Assembly (NCBI RefSeq): GCF_030823405.1
Contig: NZ_JAUSXC010000001.1
Location: forward strand, 1,781,001 to 1,845,000
From: Chryseobacterium ginsenosidimutans
GTDB taxonomy: Bacteria; Bacteroidota; Bacteroidia; Flavobacteriales; Weeksellaceae
Length of the DNA stretch: 64,000 bases
Direction: 5' to 3'
Positions 1 through 9,053 of the stretch are shown here, in pieces. Made by a program: the position numbers and the translations under genes. The notes under the pieces were generated by a model that was given only the letters and a program-made list of their open reading frames with translations, did no database searches and had not been told where the DNA came from. How positions within the stretch are numbered: the first letter of the stretch is position 1; each line of letters opens with the position of its first letter.

Positions 1-1
1 G

Positions 2-1363
2 TTGGCTACTGCCAATGGAGTAGGTGCTTTAGGAATTATCAGAGTTTCGGGTAACGAAGCTTTATCTGTCGTTCAAAAATCTTTTCCAGCCAAAAATCTG
101 GAAAAGCAGAAGTCTCATACTATTCATTACGGATATTTTGTGGATGGAGAAGAGACAATTGATGAGGTGATGCTTTCAATTTTTCTGGCTCCAAAAAGTT
201 TTACTACAGAAAACTCTGTGGAAATAGCTTTTCACGGTTCACCACATATCGGGAAACGTATTCTTGAAACCTTGATGAAAAACGGAGCGCGAATGGCCAA
301 AGCCGGAGAATTTACACTTCGTGCTTTCATCAATGGAAGAATTGATCTTTCTCAGGCTGAGGCGATTGCAGATATAATTGCATCTGAGAATGAAGCTTCA
401 CGAAAAGTTGCCATTAATCAGCTAAAAGGTGGAATTACCAATGAAATTTCATTTTTAAGAACAGATTTGTTGAATTTTGTTTCACTAATTGAATTGGAAC
501 TAGATTTTGCAGAAGAAGATGTAGAATTTGCAGACAGAAGTGCTTTAAATCAATTACTTGATAAAATTGAATTAAAATTAAATTCCCTTATTGAGAGCTT
601 TCAATATGGGAATGCTATCAAAAATGGAACGGCTGTTGCCATTATCGGAAAGCCCAATGCCGGAAAGTCTACTTTACTGAATGCCTTGTTAAAAGAAGAA
701 AGAGCAATTGTCAGCAATATTGCTGGTACAACCAGAGATACAATCGAAGAAATTCTACATATTAAAGGTCACGCTTTTAGATTAATCGACACTGCAGGAT
801 TGCGTGATACAGTAGATGAAATTGAAGCGATCGGCGTAAAAAAGGCTAGAGAAAAAGTTGAAAATGCCAATATTCTTGTCTATCTCGCTGATGCTGCAAC
901 AGAAGATTTTTCAGATGATATTGATATGATAAAATCTTTATTGAGAGATGATTTGAAGTTGATTATCTGCGCAACGAAAATCGATGAAGTAATCCCGACT
1001 CAATATGAAAAAGTGGAAGATGTTTTTAGAAACGAAATTTCCAGAGAGTTTGATTTTATTAAAATATCAGCTGTTGAAAACCAAAATATTCAGGATCTTA
1101 AGAATGAACTCTCTTCTTATGTTGAACAGCTAAAATCTGCAGAAGATAATGTAGTCATCACAAACCAACGTCATTTTGAGGCCTTGCAAAAATCCTTGGA
1201 TGCGGTGAATAAAGTAAAAGAGGCTGTCGCTTTTCAAATTTCGACCGAATTGTTGGCCTATGAGCTAAGAAATGCTTTGGAATATCTAGGTGAAATATCT
1301 GGTGAGGTAACAAACGATGAGGTGCTCGGGAATATTTTTTCTAAGTTTTGTATCGGAAAGTAA
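2..1363 (+). CDS. mnmE: tRNA modification GTPase MnmE (5' end outside window)
   Basis: MnmE works with MnmG to build the 5-(carboxymethyl)aminomethyl modification at U34 of certain tRNAs. The visible part starts inside the N-terminal formyl-THF-binding domain (ATANGVGALGIIRVSG), so only about 10-15 residues are missing; the TTG at base 2 is not a credible start. The helical middle region is followed by a G domain with P-loop GKPNAGKS (about residues 216-224 of the visible part), a DTAG switch II and a TKID G4 element. The protein ends in FCIGK, carrying the invariant C-terminal Cys needed for the reaction. The 3' end is therefore complete and the gene looks intact apart from the window edge. 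Confidence 0.97.
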   Translation: MATANGVGALGIIRVSGNEALSVVQKSFPAKNLEKQKSHTIHYGYFVDGEETIDEVMLSIFLAPKSFTTENSVEIAFHGSPHIGKRILETLMKNGARMAKAGEFTLRAFINGRIDLSQAEAIADIIASENEASRKVAINQLKGGITNEISFLRTDLLNFVSLIELELDFAEEDVEFADRSALNQLLDKIELKLNSLIESFQYGNAIKNGTAVAIIGKPNAGKSTLLNALLKEERAIVSNIAGTTRDTIEEILHIKGHAFRLIDTAGLRDTVDEIEAIGVKKAREKVENANILVYLADAATEDFSDDIDMIKSLLRDDLKLIICATKIDEVIPTQYEKVEDVFRNEISREFDFIKISAVENQNIQDLKNELSSYVEQLKSAEDNVVITNQRHFEALQKSLDAVNKVKEAVAFQISTELLAYELRNALEYLGEISGEVTNDEVLGNIFSKFCIGK

Positions 1364-1444
1364 CCGCAAGATTACATCACAATCAAAAATCAAAAATGAA
1401 GAAGGTCAGCTTATAGATAAAGCTTTTATTTTAAGGTAAAATGA

Positions 1445-2338
1445 TTAATTCAAATTTTGCTCTCTGAAAATATTGGGTGTAATGCCAACTTCTTTCTTAA
1501 AGAGACGGGAGAAATATGTTGCATTTTCGAATCCTAATGAAACAGATATTTCAGAGATATTCATCTTTCCTTCTTTCAATAAATTTTTAGCTTCTGAAAT
1601 GAGATAAAGATGGATAAGTTCCAAAGCTGTTTTTCCTGTTTCCTGTTTAAGTAAATCTGTTAAATACCGTGAGGAGAGATTCAGTTTTTCGGCCATATAA
1701 CTGACTGTGGGAAGCCCTGTATCACTGTCTTTATTTTCAAAATACTGTGACAGCAGATCATTGAATTTGGTAAATGTGGCTCCTCTCAGATCTTCTCTTT
1801 CAATAAATTGTCTTTTGTAAAATCTCTGCGAGTATTTCAGCATGGTGTCCAAATGGCTGAGGATAATGCTTTTGCTGTAATCGTCCACATTATTATAGTA
1901 TTCTTTCTCCATTATTTTCGCAAGGCTCCAGATGGTTTCTTCTTCACTGGGGGAGAGATGCAGCGCTTCATTCACTTCATATTCAAAGAAACTGTACTTT
2001 TTTATATCGTGGTGCAAACTATGGCCGGAAAGAAAATCTTCATGCACAAGTACAAGAAAACAGTCTTCTTCAAGGCGGATATTTTTAAATGCAACGATCT
2101 GGCGAGGTTTGATAAACGACATTTTGCCCAGGTCATGATCGTATTTTGTTTTTCCGTACAATATGCTTCCCGATTCAAGTTTTTTTAAACCGATAATATA
2201 AAAATCAGCGGTAAATTCGATATCATCACTTTTATTACAGCTAAATTTGGTTCCGTGTGAAATACAAAACAAAGGGTGTTCCGGTGGTTTGATACCGATG
2301 ATTTGCGTAAAATTACTGATCTTGCTGAAATGATTCAT
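1445..2338 (-). CDS. AraC family transcriptional regulator
   Basis: 297-residue cytoplasmic DNA-binding regulator. The first two thirds form a ligand-sensing type N-terminal region. The C-terminal 100 residues hold the double helix-turn-helix of the AraC/XylS family: first HTH around YMAEKLNLSSRYLTDLLKQ, second around ISVSLGFENATYFSRLFKK and ending ITPNIFREQ, the classic signature. It lies 61 bp downstream of the short-chain dehydrogenase on the same strand, so the two may be co-transcribed and the SDR may be a target. No effector can be deduced from the sequence. Confidence 0.93.
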   Translation of the reverse strand: MNHFSKISNFTQIIGIKPPEHPLFCISHGTKFSCNKSDDIEFTADFYIIGLKKLESGSILYGKTKYDHDLGKMSFIKPRQIVAFKNIRLEEDCFLVLVHEDFLSGHSLHHDIKKYSFFEYEVNEALHLSPSEEETIWSLAKIMEKEYYNNVDDYSKSIILSHLDTMLKYSQRFYKRQFIEREDLRGATFTKFNDLLSQYFENKDSDTGLPTVSYMAEKLNLSSRYLTDLLKQETGKTALELIHLYLISEAKNLLKEGKMNISEISVSLGFENATYFSRLFKKEVGITPNIFREQNLN

Positions 2339-2398
2339 TTTATTAGATTTTAAAAAATTAAACAGAACCTGACGAATCAGACTCTGCTAATTTAAACT

Positions 2399-3217
2399 TT
2401 ATTTTCCGTGTGCTGCTACAGAAACATCCTGCCACTCGTCCCATGTTTTCATACGCTCGCTGTAAGCATGTTTTATCCATTCAATTCCGGCTTTTCCCAA
2501 AATTAACCGCAAAGGCGGATTTTCTGCATCTACCAATTTCAAAACAGCTGTTACCGTGGCAGAAGGAACTCCATTGTCTTCTGGTTTATTGCCCTCATGA
2601 AGAGCCTTTTTTACGACATCATACTGCTCCAGCGGGTTGCTTTGTATGGCGGAAGCGCCTCCAAAATCTGTCTCATAACCGTTTGGTTCTAAAAGTGTTA
2701 CTTTGATTCCAAAAGCTGCTACTTCTGAAGCTAGAGATTCACTTAAACCTTCAATAGCAAATTTGGAAGCACTGTAAATTCCTAACGTAGGAAACGCTAC
2801 GACACCCAATGCACTTGACACCTGAATAATATGACCTGATTTCTGTTCACGCATTATAGGAATAACAGCTTGCGTAAGCCAAATTAAGCCAAATACATTG
2901 GTTTCAAACTGTGCACGGATTTCCTGTTCTTCCAGTTCTTCAACGGCACCAAAATGTCCGTAACCTGCGTTATTTATTAATACATCAATAGCTCCAAAAT
3001 AGCTTTTCGCTTTCGAAACTGCTTCAAAAGATGCTTTTTTATCGGTTACATCTAAGGTTAAAACCAATAAATTCTGAGGATACTGATCTGCTAAATCATT
3101 TAATGAGTCTATATTTCTTACTGTTGCCACAACATTGTCACCACGCTTAAGAAAAGCCTCCGTCCATATTTTTCCTAAGCCGCGGGAAGCACCTGTTATA
3201 AAAATTGTTTTTTTCAT
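2399..3217 (-). CDS. Short-chain dehydrogenase/reductase (SDR)
   Basis: NAD(P)-dependent oxidoreductase of the classical SDR family, 272 residues. It shows the Rossmann TGASRGLG nucleotide motif at the N-terminus, LDVTDK, the NNAGYG motif, and the catalytic Ser with YSASK (Tyr-x-x-x-Lys). I place the start at the ATG at 3217; the reading frame extends two codons upstream only through a TTG. Substrate is unknown; sequences of this type with an EGLSESLASE segment are usually annotated simply as SDR oxidoreductases. It sits upstream of the AraC gene in the same orientation. Confidence 0.93.
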   Translation of the reverse strand: MKKTIFITGASRGLGKIWTEAFLKRGDNVVATVRNIDSLNDLADQYPQNLLVLTLDVTDKKASFEAVSKAKSYFGAIDVLINNAGYGHFGAVEELEEQEIRAQFETNVFGLIWLTQAVIPIMREQKSGHIIQVSSALGVVAFPTLGIYSASKFAIEGLSESLASEVAAFGIKVTLLEPNGYETDFGGASAIQSNPLEQYDVVKKALHEGNKPEDNGVPSATVTAVLKLVDAENPPLRLILGKAGIEWIKHAYSERMKTWDEWQDVSVAAHGK

Positions 3218-3456
3218 TGTCAAAATTTTTTTGTTTAATAATGAGACAAATTTCCGTCAATCTTTGTTAGATGCTGTGATACAAAAGTGGGGAATAATGA
3301 AACGTTTTAACAAAATTGATGATGTAAGGCTTACTGTTATTCTTCGGTATTGGACGATATTTATAATTAATTCTTCAATTTATAAATAATGGCACAGCTT
3401 TTAATCTACTGATCATAGGAATCGGTTTTAACATTTATTTAATAAAAAGTATTGAT

Positions 3457-4299
3457 ATGAAAAAAAATTATAACCTTTTTATAATGTTCATGTGTGGCAT
3501 ATTACTTCCTTTAAAGGGATTCGGCCAGGAAAAATCACAGAGGCAATTTTCATTATTTCATCCTGTACCGCGTGCTGAACTGAGGGAAATGGAGACCGAC
3601 CGTCCCGACGTCACTGAATCTCCTTATACTGTAGATGCGGGACATTTTCAGTATGAGACAGACTTAGTAAGGGTTATAAGCGAAAAAAGTGAATTGCAGA
3701 AGACTAATACCTTGCTGATCAATCAGATGAACCTTAAAATTGGAATTACCAATTCTACTGCTGTACAAATTGGCTTCCAGACCTATGGCAGACAGACTGA
3801 AACAGAATTGGATTCAGGTACGAAAACCAGAACGGATGGTCATGGCGATCTGACACTCAGAATCAAACAAAATTTAGTAGGGAACGACAAAGGGAATTTT
3901 GTAATTGCATTGTTGCCATATGTCAAATTTCCCACATCAAAATATGAAGATAGTCGTTTGGAAGGCGGGCTGATTGTACCAATGCTATACAAACTTCCTG
4001 GTGAGTGGAATCTTGGGTTTCAGGTTGAAGTGGACAGGTTAAAGAATCAGGATCAGTCAGCCATGCATACTGAATTTTTACAGACTCTTACTCTTAGCCA
4101 CTCCATTGTAAAAGGTCTCGAAGGGATGGTAGAAACTTACTATACCTATGATTTCAAGGCGCATCAATTTTCAAATTACATCAATGCGGCACTGCAGATG
4201 GATTTGGCAAAAGACTTTAAACTGGATGCAGGAATTAACTTAGGTTTACAGCATACAGCGGGAAAGCATTATTTTATCGGTGCTTCTTTCCGACTTTAA
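3457..4299 (+). CDS. Outer-membrane transporter-like protein (MetA-pathway/phenol type)
   Basis: 280 residues with a Sec signal peptide (hydrophobic stretch ending near GFGQE). The mature part begins with ETDRPDVTESPYTVDAGHFQ, the characteristic opening of Bacteroidetes proteins assigned to the Phenol_MetA_deg / putative outer-membrane transporter family. Alternating polar/hydrophobic strands continue to a C-terminal aromatic residue pattern (GASFRL), as expected for a beta-barrel in the outer membrane. The transported substrate is unknown; the family name is historical. It stands alone, divergent from the SDR gene. Confidence 0.75.
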   Translation: MKKNYNLFIMFMCGILLPLKGFGQEKSQRQFSLFHPVPRAELREMETDRPDVTESPYTVDAGHFQYETDLVRVISEKSELQKTNTLLINQMNLKIGITNSTAVQIGFQTYGRQTETELDSGTKTRTDGHGDLTLRIKQNLVGNDKGNFVIALLPYVKFPTSKYEDSRLEGGLIVPMLYKLPGEWNLGFQVEVDRLKNQDQSAMHTEFLQTLTLSHSIVKGLEGMVETYYTYDFKAHQFSNYINAALQMDLAKDFKLDAGINLGLQHTAGKHYFIGASFRL

Positions 4300-4696
4300 A
4301 TAAGGTTATTATCTCAATGAAATATTGCTGATTTTATTCGAAGAGACTATTTCAATGCTTTTTCGGGTTTAAAAAGGAGAAAAATGGATGGTTTTTTTGT
4401 GAAAACTAAAAATAAAATCTATTCCATATCGCTTCTTATTTCCATATTTTTTGACCCATAAATTTCCATATTTAAAAAGCCTGTATTAATTTTTTGTGTA
4501 CGAAATGATCTGCAGAAAAATCATACATTTTATCTTCAAGGAAGATTGTGGAAATACATTAAATTATCAAATATTAAGGATATAATTTGCGGAAATTAGC
4601 TTAACTAAAAGTTGTACATTTATCTTTAAATACTGATAGGTATTGCTAATTTTGAATTCTTCTTTTACATAGTTAAATCTGCTTGTGTGTTCGAAT
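4300..4696. other. Gene-free stretch, 397 bp
   Basis: AT-rich spacer between the transporter-like gene and the crp-type gene. Short reading frames here are overlaps of the neighbouring gene in other frames. The only element I can support is a TAATTTTG box at 4647-4654 ahead of the crp-type gene. No hairpin, repeat or RNA gene was recognised. Confidence 0.5.
4647..4654 (+). promoter_or_regulatory. -7 promoter element (TAnnTTTG) for Crp-type gene
   Basis: TAATTTTG matches the Bacteroidetes -7 consensus TAnnTTTG exactly, 42 nt upstream of the ATG at 4697. No clear -33 TTTG was found at the usual distance. Confidence 0.45.
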
Positions 4697-5278
4697 ATGA
4701 AACAACTTCTCAAACAAAATATCGCTAGCCACATTGTTCTTTCTGAAGATGAAACAGAAGATTTTTGTCAGCTTTTTCAACAAAAAAATATTAAAAAAAA
4801 GAGCTTTCTGTTGCATGCAGGTGAAATTTGCAGGTTTGAAGGATTTGTAACAAAAGGGCTTTTCAGAGTATATCATATCGACAAAGATGGCTTTGAGCAA
4901 ATCCTGTATTTTGCCACTGAAAACTGGTGGATTACTGATATTGACAGCTTTACCAATGAAATACCATCGCAGCTTTTTATAGAAGCTCTGGAAGACAGTG
5001 AAGTACTTTTAATTTCAAAAAAAGATAAAGAATTTGCGTATGCAGATTTACCGAAAATAGAAAAATTATTTAGGGTGATGACCCAAAAAACACACGCTGC
5101 CCTTCAAAGAAGAATGATTGATAATCTGAGCAAAACTGCCGAGCAGCGATATCTCGAATTCTCAGAAAAATATCCGCTACTTATCCAGCGACTTTCTAAT
5201 ATACAAATTGCTGCTTATCTGGGTATTACCAATGTATTCCTTAGTAATATCAGAAAAAAAATAACGTCCAGGAAATAA
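4697..5278 (+). CDS. Crp/Fnr family transcriptional regulator
   Basis: 193-residue regulator with an N-terminal cyclic-nucleotide-binding-like beta-roll (KKSFLLHAGEICRFEGFVTKG, then FRVYHIDKDGFEQILYFA) and a C-terminal winged helix ending in QIAAYLGITNVFLSNIRKK. This is the flavobacterial 'Crp/Fnr' subgroup that lacks the cAMP-binding arginine pattern, so the ligand is unclear. I chose ATG 4697; a GTG four codons upstream is less likely. It lies 78 bp upstream of the MBL-fold gene in the same direction and may control it. Confidence 0.9.
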   Translation: MKQLLKQNIASHIVLSEDETEDFCQLFQQKNIKKKSFLLHAGEICRFEGFVTKGLFRVYHIDKDGFEQILYFATENWWITDIDSFTNEIPSQLFIEALEDSEVLLISKKDKEFAYADLPKIEKLFRVMTQKTHAALQRRMIDNLSKTAEQRYLEFSEKYPLLIQRLSNIQIAAYLGITNVFLSNIRKKITSRK

Positions 5279-5356
5279 TATTTTTTAAACTAGTTTAATG
5301 TTTTGGGATTTGTTCTTGTTTCATCTTTGTGGTATTAAATTTTTAATCCTAAAAAA

Positions 5357-6247
5357 ATGAAATCAATTATTTCAACAGCATTAATAACAATTTTAACTTT
5401 ATTTACTATGGAAATACAAGCACAAAGTTTCAAGACCATTGAAACCAAAAATCTGAAACTTCAGGTTTACAACGCATCAGAAAATGCTTTTGGTGTAGCA
5501 TCGGTAATAGTATCAGGAAAAACAGATGCCGTATTGATTGATGCACAATTTACCTTAGCAGATGCTGAAAAAGTAGCACAGGAAATTAAGAATTCAGGAA
5601 AAAAATTAACGGTAATTTATGTTTCGCATACCGATCCGGATTTCTATTTTGGACTGGAAGTATTTAAAAAATATTTCCCGGAAGTTACCGTTTATGCGTC
5701 TCCTGCAACTGTAGAATCAATTAAAGCAACGGCTCAGAAAAAATTAGATGTTTGGGGCGGAAGATTGGGGAAAGCTATAACATCGAATGTAGTATTGCCA
5801 CAAGTTTTAAAAGGAAACAGCATTGAACTGGAAGGTCATAAATTAGAGATTGTAGGATTGGAAGAATTTCCGTCTAAAACTTTTGTATGGATACCGTCGA
5901 TAAAAGCCGTTGTTGGAGGAATTAATGTTTTTGGAACTACTTTTAACCTTTGGATGGCAGATGCACAGACTCCTGATGCCCGCAAAAACTGGATCACTGT
6001 TTTAGACAAAATAGCGGCCTTAAATCCTGAAATTGTAATTCCGGCGCATGCCAATTCTAATTCGCCGTTCGATATTTCTGCAGTAAAACATACCAAGAGC
6101 TATATCCAATTTTATGAAGAAGCCTTGAAAACTAATAAGACTTCAGATGAATTGATTGAAGCAATCAACACAAAATATCCGGCTTTAACTTTTGAAACTG
6201 CATTACAAATCGGTGCAAAAGTAAATACCGGTGAAATGAAATGGTAA
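5357..6247 (+). CDS. Secreted MBL-fold metallo-hydrolase-like protein
   Basis: 296 residues with a clear Sec signal peptide (cleavage near QAQS), so periplasmic or exported. The fold is metallo-beta-lactamase: the first metal motif reads SHTDPDFYFG, where classical members have HxHxDH, and a later PAHAN supplies another ligand. The variant HxDPD form recurs in a subgroup of MBL-like hydrolases, so the metal site is altered, not necessarily lost. Substrate unknown. A near-match -7 element (CATCTTTG at 5322-5329) precedes it. It overlaps the next gene by 7 nt, implying translational coupling. Confidence 0.85.
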   Translation: MKSIISTALITILTLFTMEIQAQSFKTIETKNLKLQVYNASENAFGVASVIVSGKTDAVLIDAQFTLADAEKVAQEIKNSGKKLTVIYVSHTDPDFYFGLEVFKKYFPEVTVYASPATVESIKATAQKKLDVWGGRLGKAITSNVVLPQVLKGNSIELEGHKLEIVGLEEFPSKTFVWIPSIKAVVGGINVFGTTFNLWMADAQTPDARKNWITVLDKIAALNPEIVIPAHANSNSPFDISAVKHTKSYIQFYEEALKTNKTSDELIEAINTKYPALTFETALQIGAKVNTGEMKW

Positions 6248-6708
6248 AAATTAAAATAATCTTCAGTCTGATGATACTTTTTGTATTGTCGGACTGTTTT
6301 TCAAAAACTGATAAAATGACAAACCTGGAAATTGTTAAAAGTACATATGAAGGAAAAACTTCGGAAGAAAATGGAGAAAATTTAGCTAAATATGTTGCTA
6401 AAGATATTTCGTGGAAAGAAGCCAAAGGTTTCCCTTACGCTGGAACTTATGTGGGATTGGAAAATATAACTAAAAATGTATTTAGCCGATTGGGAAGCGA
6501 ATGGATCGATTATAAATTCACACCGGAGGATTATGTTGCCGCTGATGATAAAATTGTTGCTTACGGTACATATAGTGGTATTTACAAGTTAACAGGTAAG
6601 CCCTTCCAGGCAAGGGTTGCTCACATTTGGAAACTGAAAGACGGTAAAATTCTCAGTTTTGAACAGTTTGTAGATAGTCAAGTCGTAAATGATGCAATGA
6701 GACAGTAA
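6241..6708 (+). CDS. SnoaL/NTF2-like protein with N-terminal export signal
   Basis: 155 residues. A hydrophobic N-terminus ends in LSDC, an imperfect lipobox, so it may be a lipoprotein. The rest has the cone-shaped NTF2/SnoaL-like pattern: KSTYEGKTSEENGENLAKYVA, a middle W-containing strand, and the C-terminal ARVAHIWKLKDGKILSFEQFVD typical of this superfamily. Such proteins bind or transform small polar metabolites; no catalytic residues can be assigned. The ATG overlaps the end of the MBL gene (ATGGTAA), so the two are one unit. Confidence 0.8.
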   Translation: MVKIKIIFSLMILFVLSDCFSKTDKMTNLEIVKSTYEGKTSEENGENLAKYVAKDISWKEAKGFPYAGTYVGLENITKNVFSRLGSEWIDYKFTPEDYVAADDKIVAYGTYSGIYKLTGKPFQARVAHIWKLKDGKILSFEQFVDSQVVNDAMRQ

Positions 6709-6735
6709 TTTTAAGTCTCATCATAGATAAAATTA

Positions 6736-6797
6736 GCTGACAAATACATTAATATTTCTGAAAAAAGAAATTTGATGTATTTGTCAGCATTTTTTTC
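6736..6797 (+). terminator. Rho-independent terminator
   Basis: 14-bp perfect stem (6736-6749 with 6775-6788, GCTGACAAATACAT) followed by a T-run. It separates the plus-strand SnoaL-like gene from the convergent VIT1-type gene. Confidence 0.8.
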
Positions 6798-6825
6798 TGT
6801 TATAGGTATTTTAGAATTAAGATTG

Positions 6826-7521
6826 TTAATTTACGTTTACTCCAAACAAATGTCCTATTAAAGCGGTTACTCCCATTGCGACTGTTCCCCAGAAACATAT
6901 TCTTAAAACAGCAATTCCGGTTTTTGAGCCTCCTGTTTTTGCAGAAATTGCTCCCAGAATCATTAGGAAAATAATAGAAAATCCGTACTGAAAATAAACC
7001 ATTTGTTTAATCGGGGCTAACATTGAAACTGCAAAAGGTAATAAAGCACCCAAAGCAAACGAACCAAATGAAGCAATTGCCGCCTGAAAAGGCTTTGCCT
7101 GAGTGATTTCATTGATTCCCAACTCATCGTGTGCGTGCGCGGCCAAAGCATCATGTTCTGTAAGTTCGGTTGCAACCTGTAAAGCAGTTTCTTTACTTAC
7201 ACCACGTCTTTCATAGATTTTTGCCAGTTCTTTTAACTCTATTTCGGGCATTTCTTCAAGTTCTCTTTTTTCCCGCAGAAGATCAGCTTTTTCCGTGTCT
7301 TCCTGTGAGCTTACCGAAACATATTCTCCTGCAGCCATAGACATCGCACCTGCAATCATTCCTGCCAAAGCGGCGAGAATGATGGTATTTCTATCGGGTG
7401 TCGCCGCAGCAACACCAATTACAATACTTGTGGTTGACAATAATCCGTCGTTCGCACCCAAAACCGCAGCACGAAGCCATCCAACTCTGTTCACATAGTG
7501 CTTTTCTAATTGATGATGCAT
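6826..7521 (-). CDS. VIT1/CCC1 family transporter
   Basis: 231-residue integral membrane protein of the vacuolar iron transporter family (Fe2+/Mn2+ export or sequestration). N-terminal HYVNRVGWLRAAVLGANDGLLS is diagnostic, followed by a second membrane segment with AGAMSMAAGEYVSVSSQ, an acidic/charged cytoplasmic metal-binding domain (EKADLLREKRELEEMPE), and three C-terminal membrane helices. The start is ATG 7521; the frame extends upstream only via a TTG that overlaps the terminator hairpin of the preceding operon. Confidence 0.92.
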   Translation of the reverse strand: MHHQLEKHYVNRVGWLRAAVLGANDGLLSTTSIVIGVAAATPDRNTIILAALAGMIAGAMSMAAGEYVSVSSQEDTEKADLLREKRELEEMPEIELKELAKIYERRGVSKETALQVATELTEHDALAAHAHDELGINEITQAKPFQAAIASFGSFALGALLPFAVSMLAPIKQMVYFQYGFSIIFLMILGAISAKTGGSKTGIAVLRICFWGTVAMGVTALIGHLFGVNVN

Positions 7522-7540
7522 AGCTTTTATATTTAAGTTA

Positions 7541-7573
7541 AAAAATTGACTTGCCAAACTGATGACAAGTCAA
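7541..7573 (-). terminator. Terminator of the Trx-ApbE-DUF4266-DUF3570 operon
   Basis: Read on the minus strand: TTGACTTG, 12-nt loop, CAAGTCAA (7566-7573 with 7546-7553), then six Ts. It lies just after the DUF3570 stop codon and before the VIT1-type start. Confidence 0.7.
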
Positions 7574-7584
7574 AATTAAAAGAT

Positions 7585-8754
7585 TTATTTAAATCTTAAG
7601 TTCAGTGAAATAATATCAGACTGCATTCCTACAGATTTCGTATAATGTCCGTATCGGATTTCCAGCATGTTGAGACGTTCGACGCCAAACAAACCGTTCT
7701 TCGGACTGAATCGGATTCCTGCTCCGTAAAAATGGCTGTCAAATTTTGAAAGATCATAATTACTGGTATAAAAATCGTCAAAAGCAGTATGTTGCTGATA
7801 AGGCGCAAAATATTTAGCGGCTGTCTGCGAATAATATCTGTAAAAAGGGCTTACCGAAACAAAAGGTGAGATTTTCACAGGTGTCTCCAGACTGAATGTA
7901 TTTGATTTTAAACCCCAATCATCAGTATAGTAACGGTAATACGCTCTCAAAATAACTTTGTCTCCTAAGAAATAATTGGCTCTTACTCCCAAAGGAATTT
8001 TAAACCTTTTATCGGGCAGAGCTTCCTGATGAACGGAATTATCTGTAAAATAAACACGGTGGAAAGGTAAGCTTAAATATCCTGTTTGCTGAATTCCGTC
8101 TGCCAAAAACTCCACCTGAAAATTCTGATTGATGATCTGTGAATAGGAGAGGGAAAGCGCAAAAGTATTTCTGCCACTTGTTCCTTCATTGTCTGCAGTC
8201 CGCAATTCTATGGGAGCAATCAGTTTTACCTGATCGAGATAAGCCTGGAATTTTGCCGTAAATTCTCCCATTTTATTGGCTGTTTTTTGAGAAAATCCAA
8301 CATTCGCACCGTAAGACTGATAATCGAATTCTGAAGAAAATGAAACTCCGGCCAATAATGTCGTTCCTTTGGTTTCGTTTTCACTGCTCCAACTTAATGC
8401 CGGATAAATTCTGTTGTCTGCATGAGAAGCTGATGAATTGGCTTTCAAATCGATCATATCGGAAGATGCTGAGGTATAATGATCTATTCCGACACTGAAA
8501 TTAAATTTGTTTTTTCTGTCTTTTTTATCATATTTCACCATTGTGACATCAATGGTATTGGAAATGTCTGTAAGGTTCTCTGTTCCGGTTCCTCCTGTGA
8601 CCGCCGAATTGTTTCCGTCCTGTTTATAATAGCTGGAAACCAGATTAGCTTCATCAAAAGTCAGTTTTTTAGGCTGTTCATTGCCTGTATTTTCCTGTGC
8701 TTTTGCATTGAAAATTCCGAAAAGAGCAATGATACTTATTATTATTTTTTTCAT
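7585..8754 (-). CDS. DUF3570 domain-containing outer-membrane protein
   Basis: 389 residues with a signal peptide (ends near NAKAQE). The mature protein matches the DUF3570 pattern: EANLVSSYYKQDGNNSAV, TGGTGTENLTDISNTIDV, then many amphipathic strands and a C-terminus in LNLRFK, compatible with an outer-membrane beta-barrel. Function is unknown. It is the last gene of a four-gene minus-strand operon with DUF4266, ApbE and a thioredoxin-fold protein; this combination recurs in Bacteroidetes and Proteobacteria and has been linked by comparative genomics to flavin-based extracytosolic redox chemistry. Confidence 0.88.
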   Translation of the reverse strand: MKKIIISIIALFGIFNAKAQENTGNEQPKKLTFDEANLVSSYYKQDGNNSAVTGGTGTENLTDISNTIDVTMVKYDKKDRKNKFNFSVGIDHYTSASSDMIDLKANSSASHADNRIYPALSWSSENETKGTTLLAGVSFSSEFDYQSYGANVGFSQKTANKMGEFTAKFQAYLDQVKLIAPIELRTADNEGTSGRNTFALSLSYSQIINQNFQVEFLADGIQQTGYLSLPFHRVYFTDNSVHQEALPDKRFKIPLGVRANYFLGDKVILRAYYRYYTDDWGLKSNTFSLETPVKISPFVSVSPFYRYYSQTAAKYFAPYQQHTAFDDFYTSNYDLSKFDSHFYGAGIRFSPKNGLFGVERLNMLEIRYGHYTKSVGMQSDIISLNLRFK

Positions 8755-8787
8755 TTTAAATTACAACTAAATTTTACAATTACTCTT

Positions 8788-9015
8788 TTAATTACATCCG
8801 CAACCGCCGCCAACTTTCCCTGCATTGGCTCCGGAAGAGCCTTCCCTGTAAGACTGAAAGCTCAGTTCGGTTTTTTCTATTGTTCTGTTTCCAAGAACCA
8901 TTTCGGCATCGTTCAGTTTATTTTTTTCGTACTCTTTTACGGTTGTACAGGATTGCGCAGAAGCAATTGTTACTAAAAAACAAATTACTGTTGATATTTT
9001 TATGAAATTTTTCAT
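8788..9015 (-). CDS. DUF4266 domain-containing small exported protein
   Basis: 75 residues from ATG 9015: a hydrophobic export signal ending IASAQSC (possible lipidated Cys), then VKEYEKNKLNDAEMVLGNR typical of DUF4266 and a Gly-rich tail ending GGGCGCN. An upstream ATG at 9057 overlaps the apbE stop (ATGA) and would add 14 residues; I prefer 9015 because it puts the hydrophobic segment right at the N-terminus, but coupling makes 9057 possible. The segment EGSSGAN resembles, but does not match, the ApbE acceptor motif. Partner of DUF3570. Confidence 0.85.
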   Translation of the reverse strand: MKNFIKISTVICFLVTIASAQSCTTVKEYEKNKLNDAEMVLGNRTIEKTELSFQSYREGSSGANAGKVGGGCGCN

Positions 9016-9053
9016 TTGAATTGAGTTTGTTAGGTAAAATGGAATCTTTGATT

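Noticed and set aside
1808..2188. 126-codon frame on the plus strand
   Set aside because: Antisense shadow of the AraC-type regulator.
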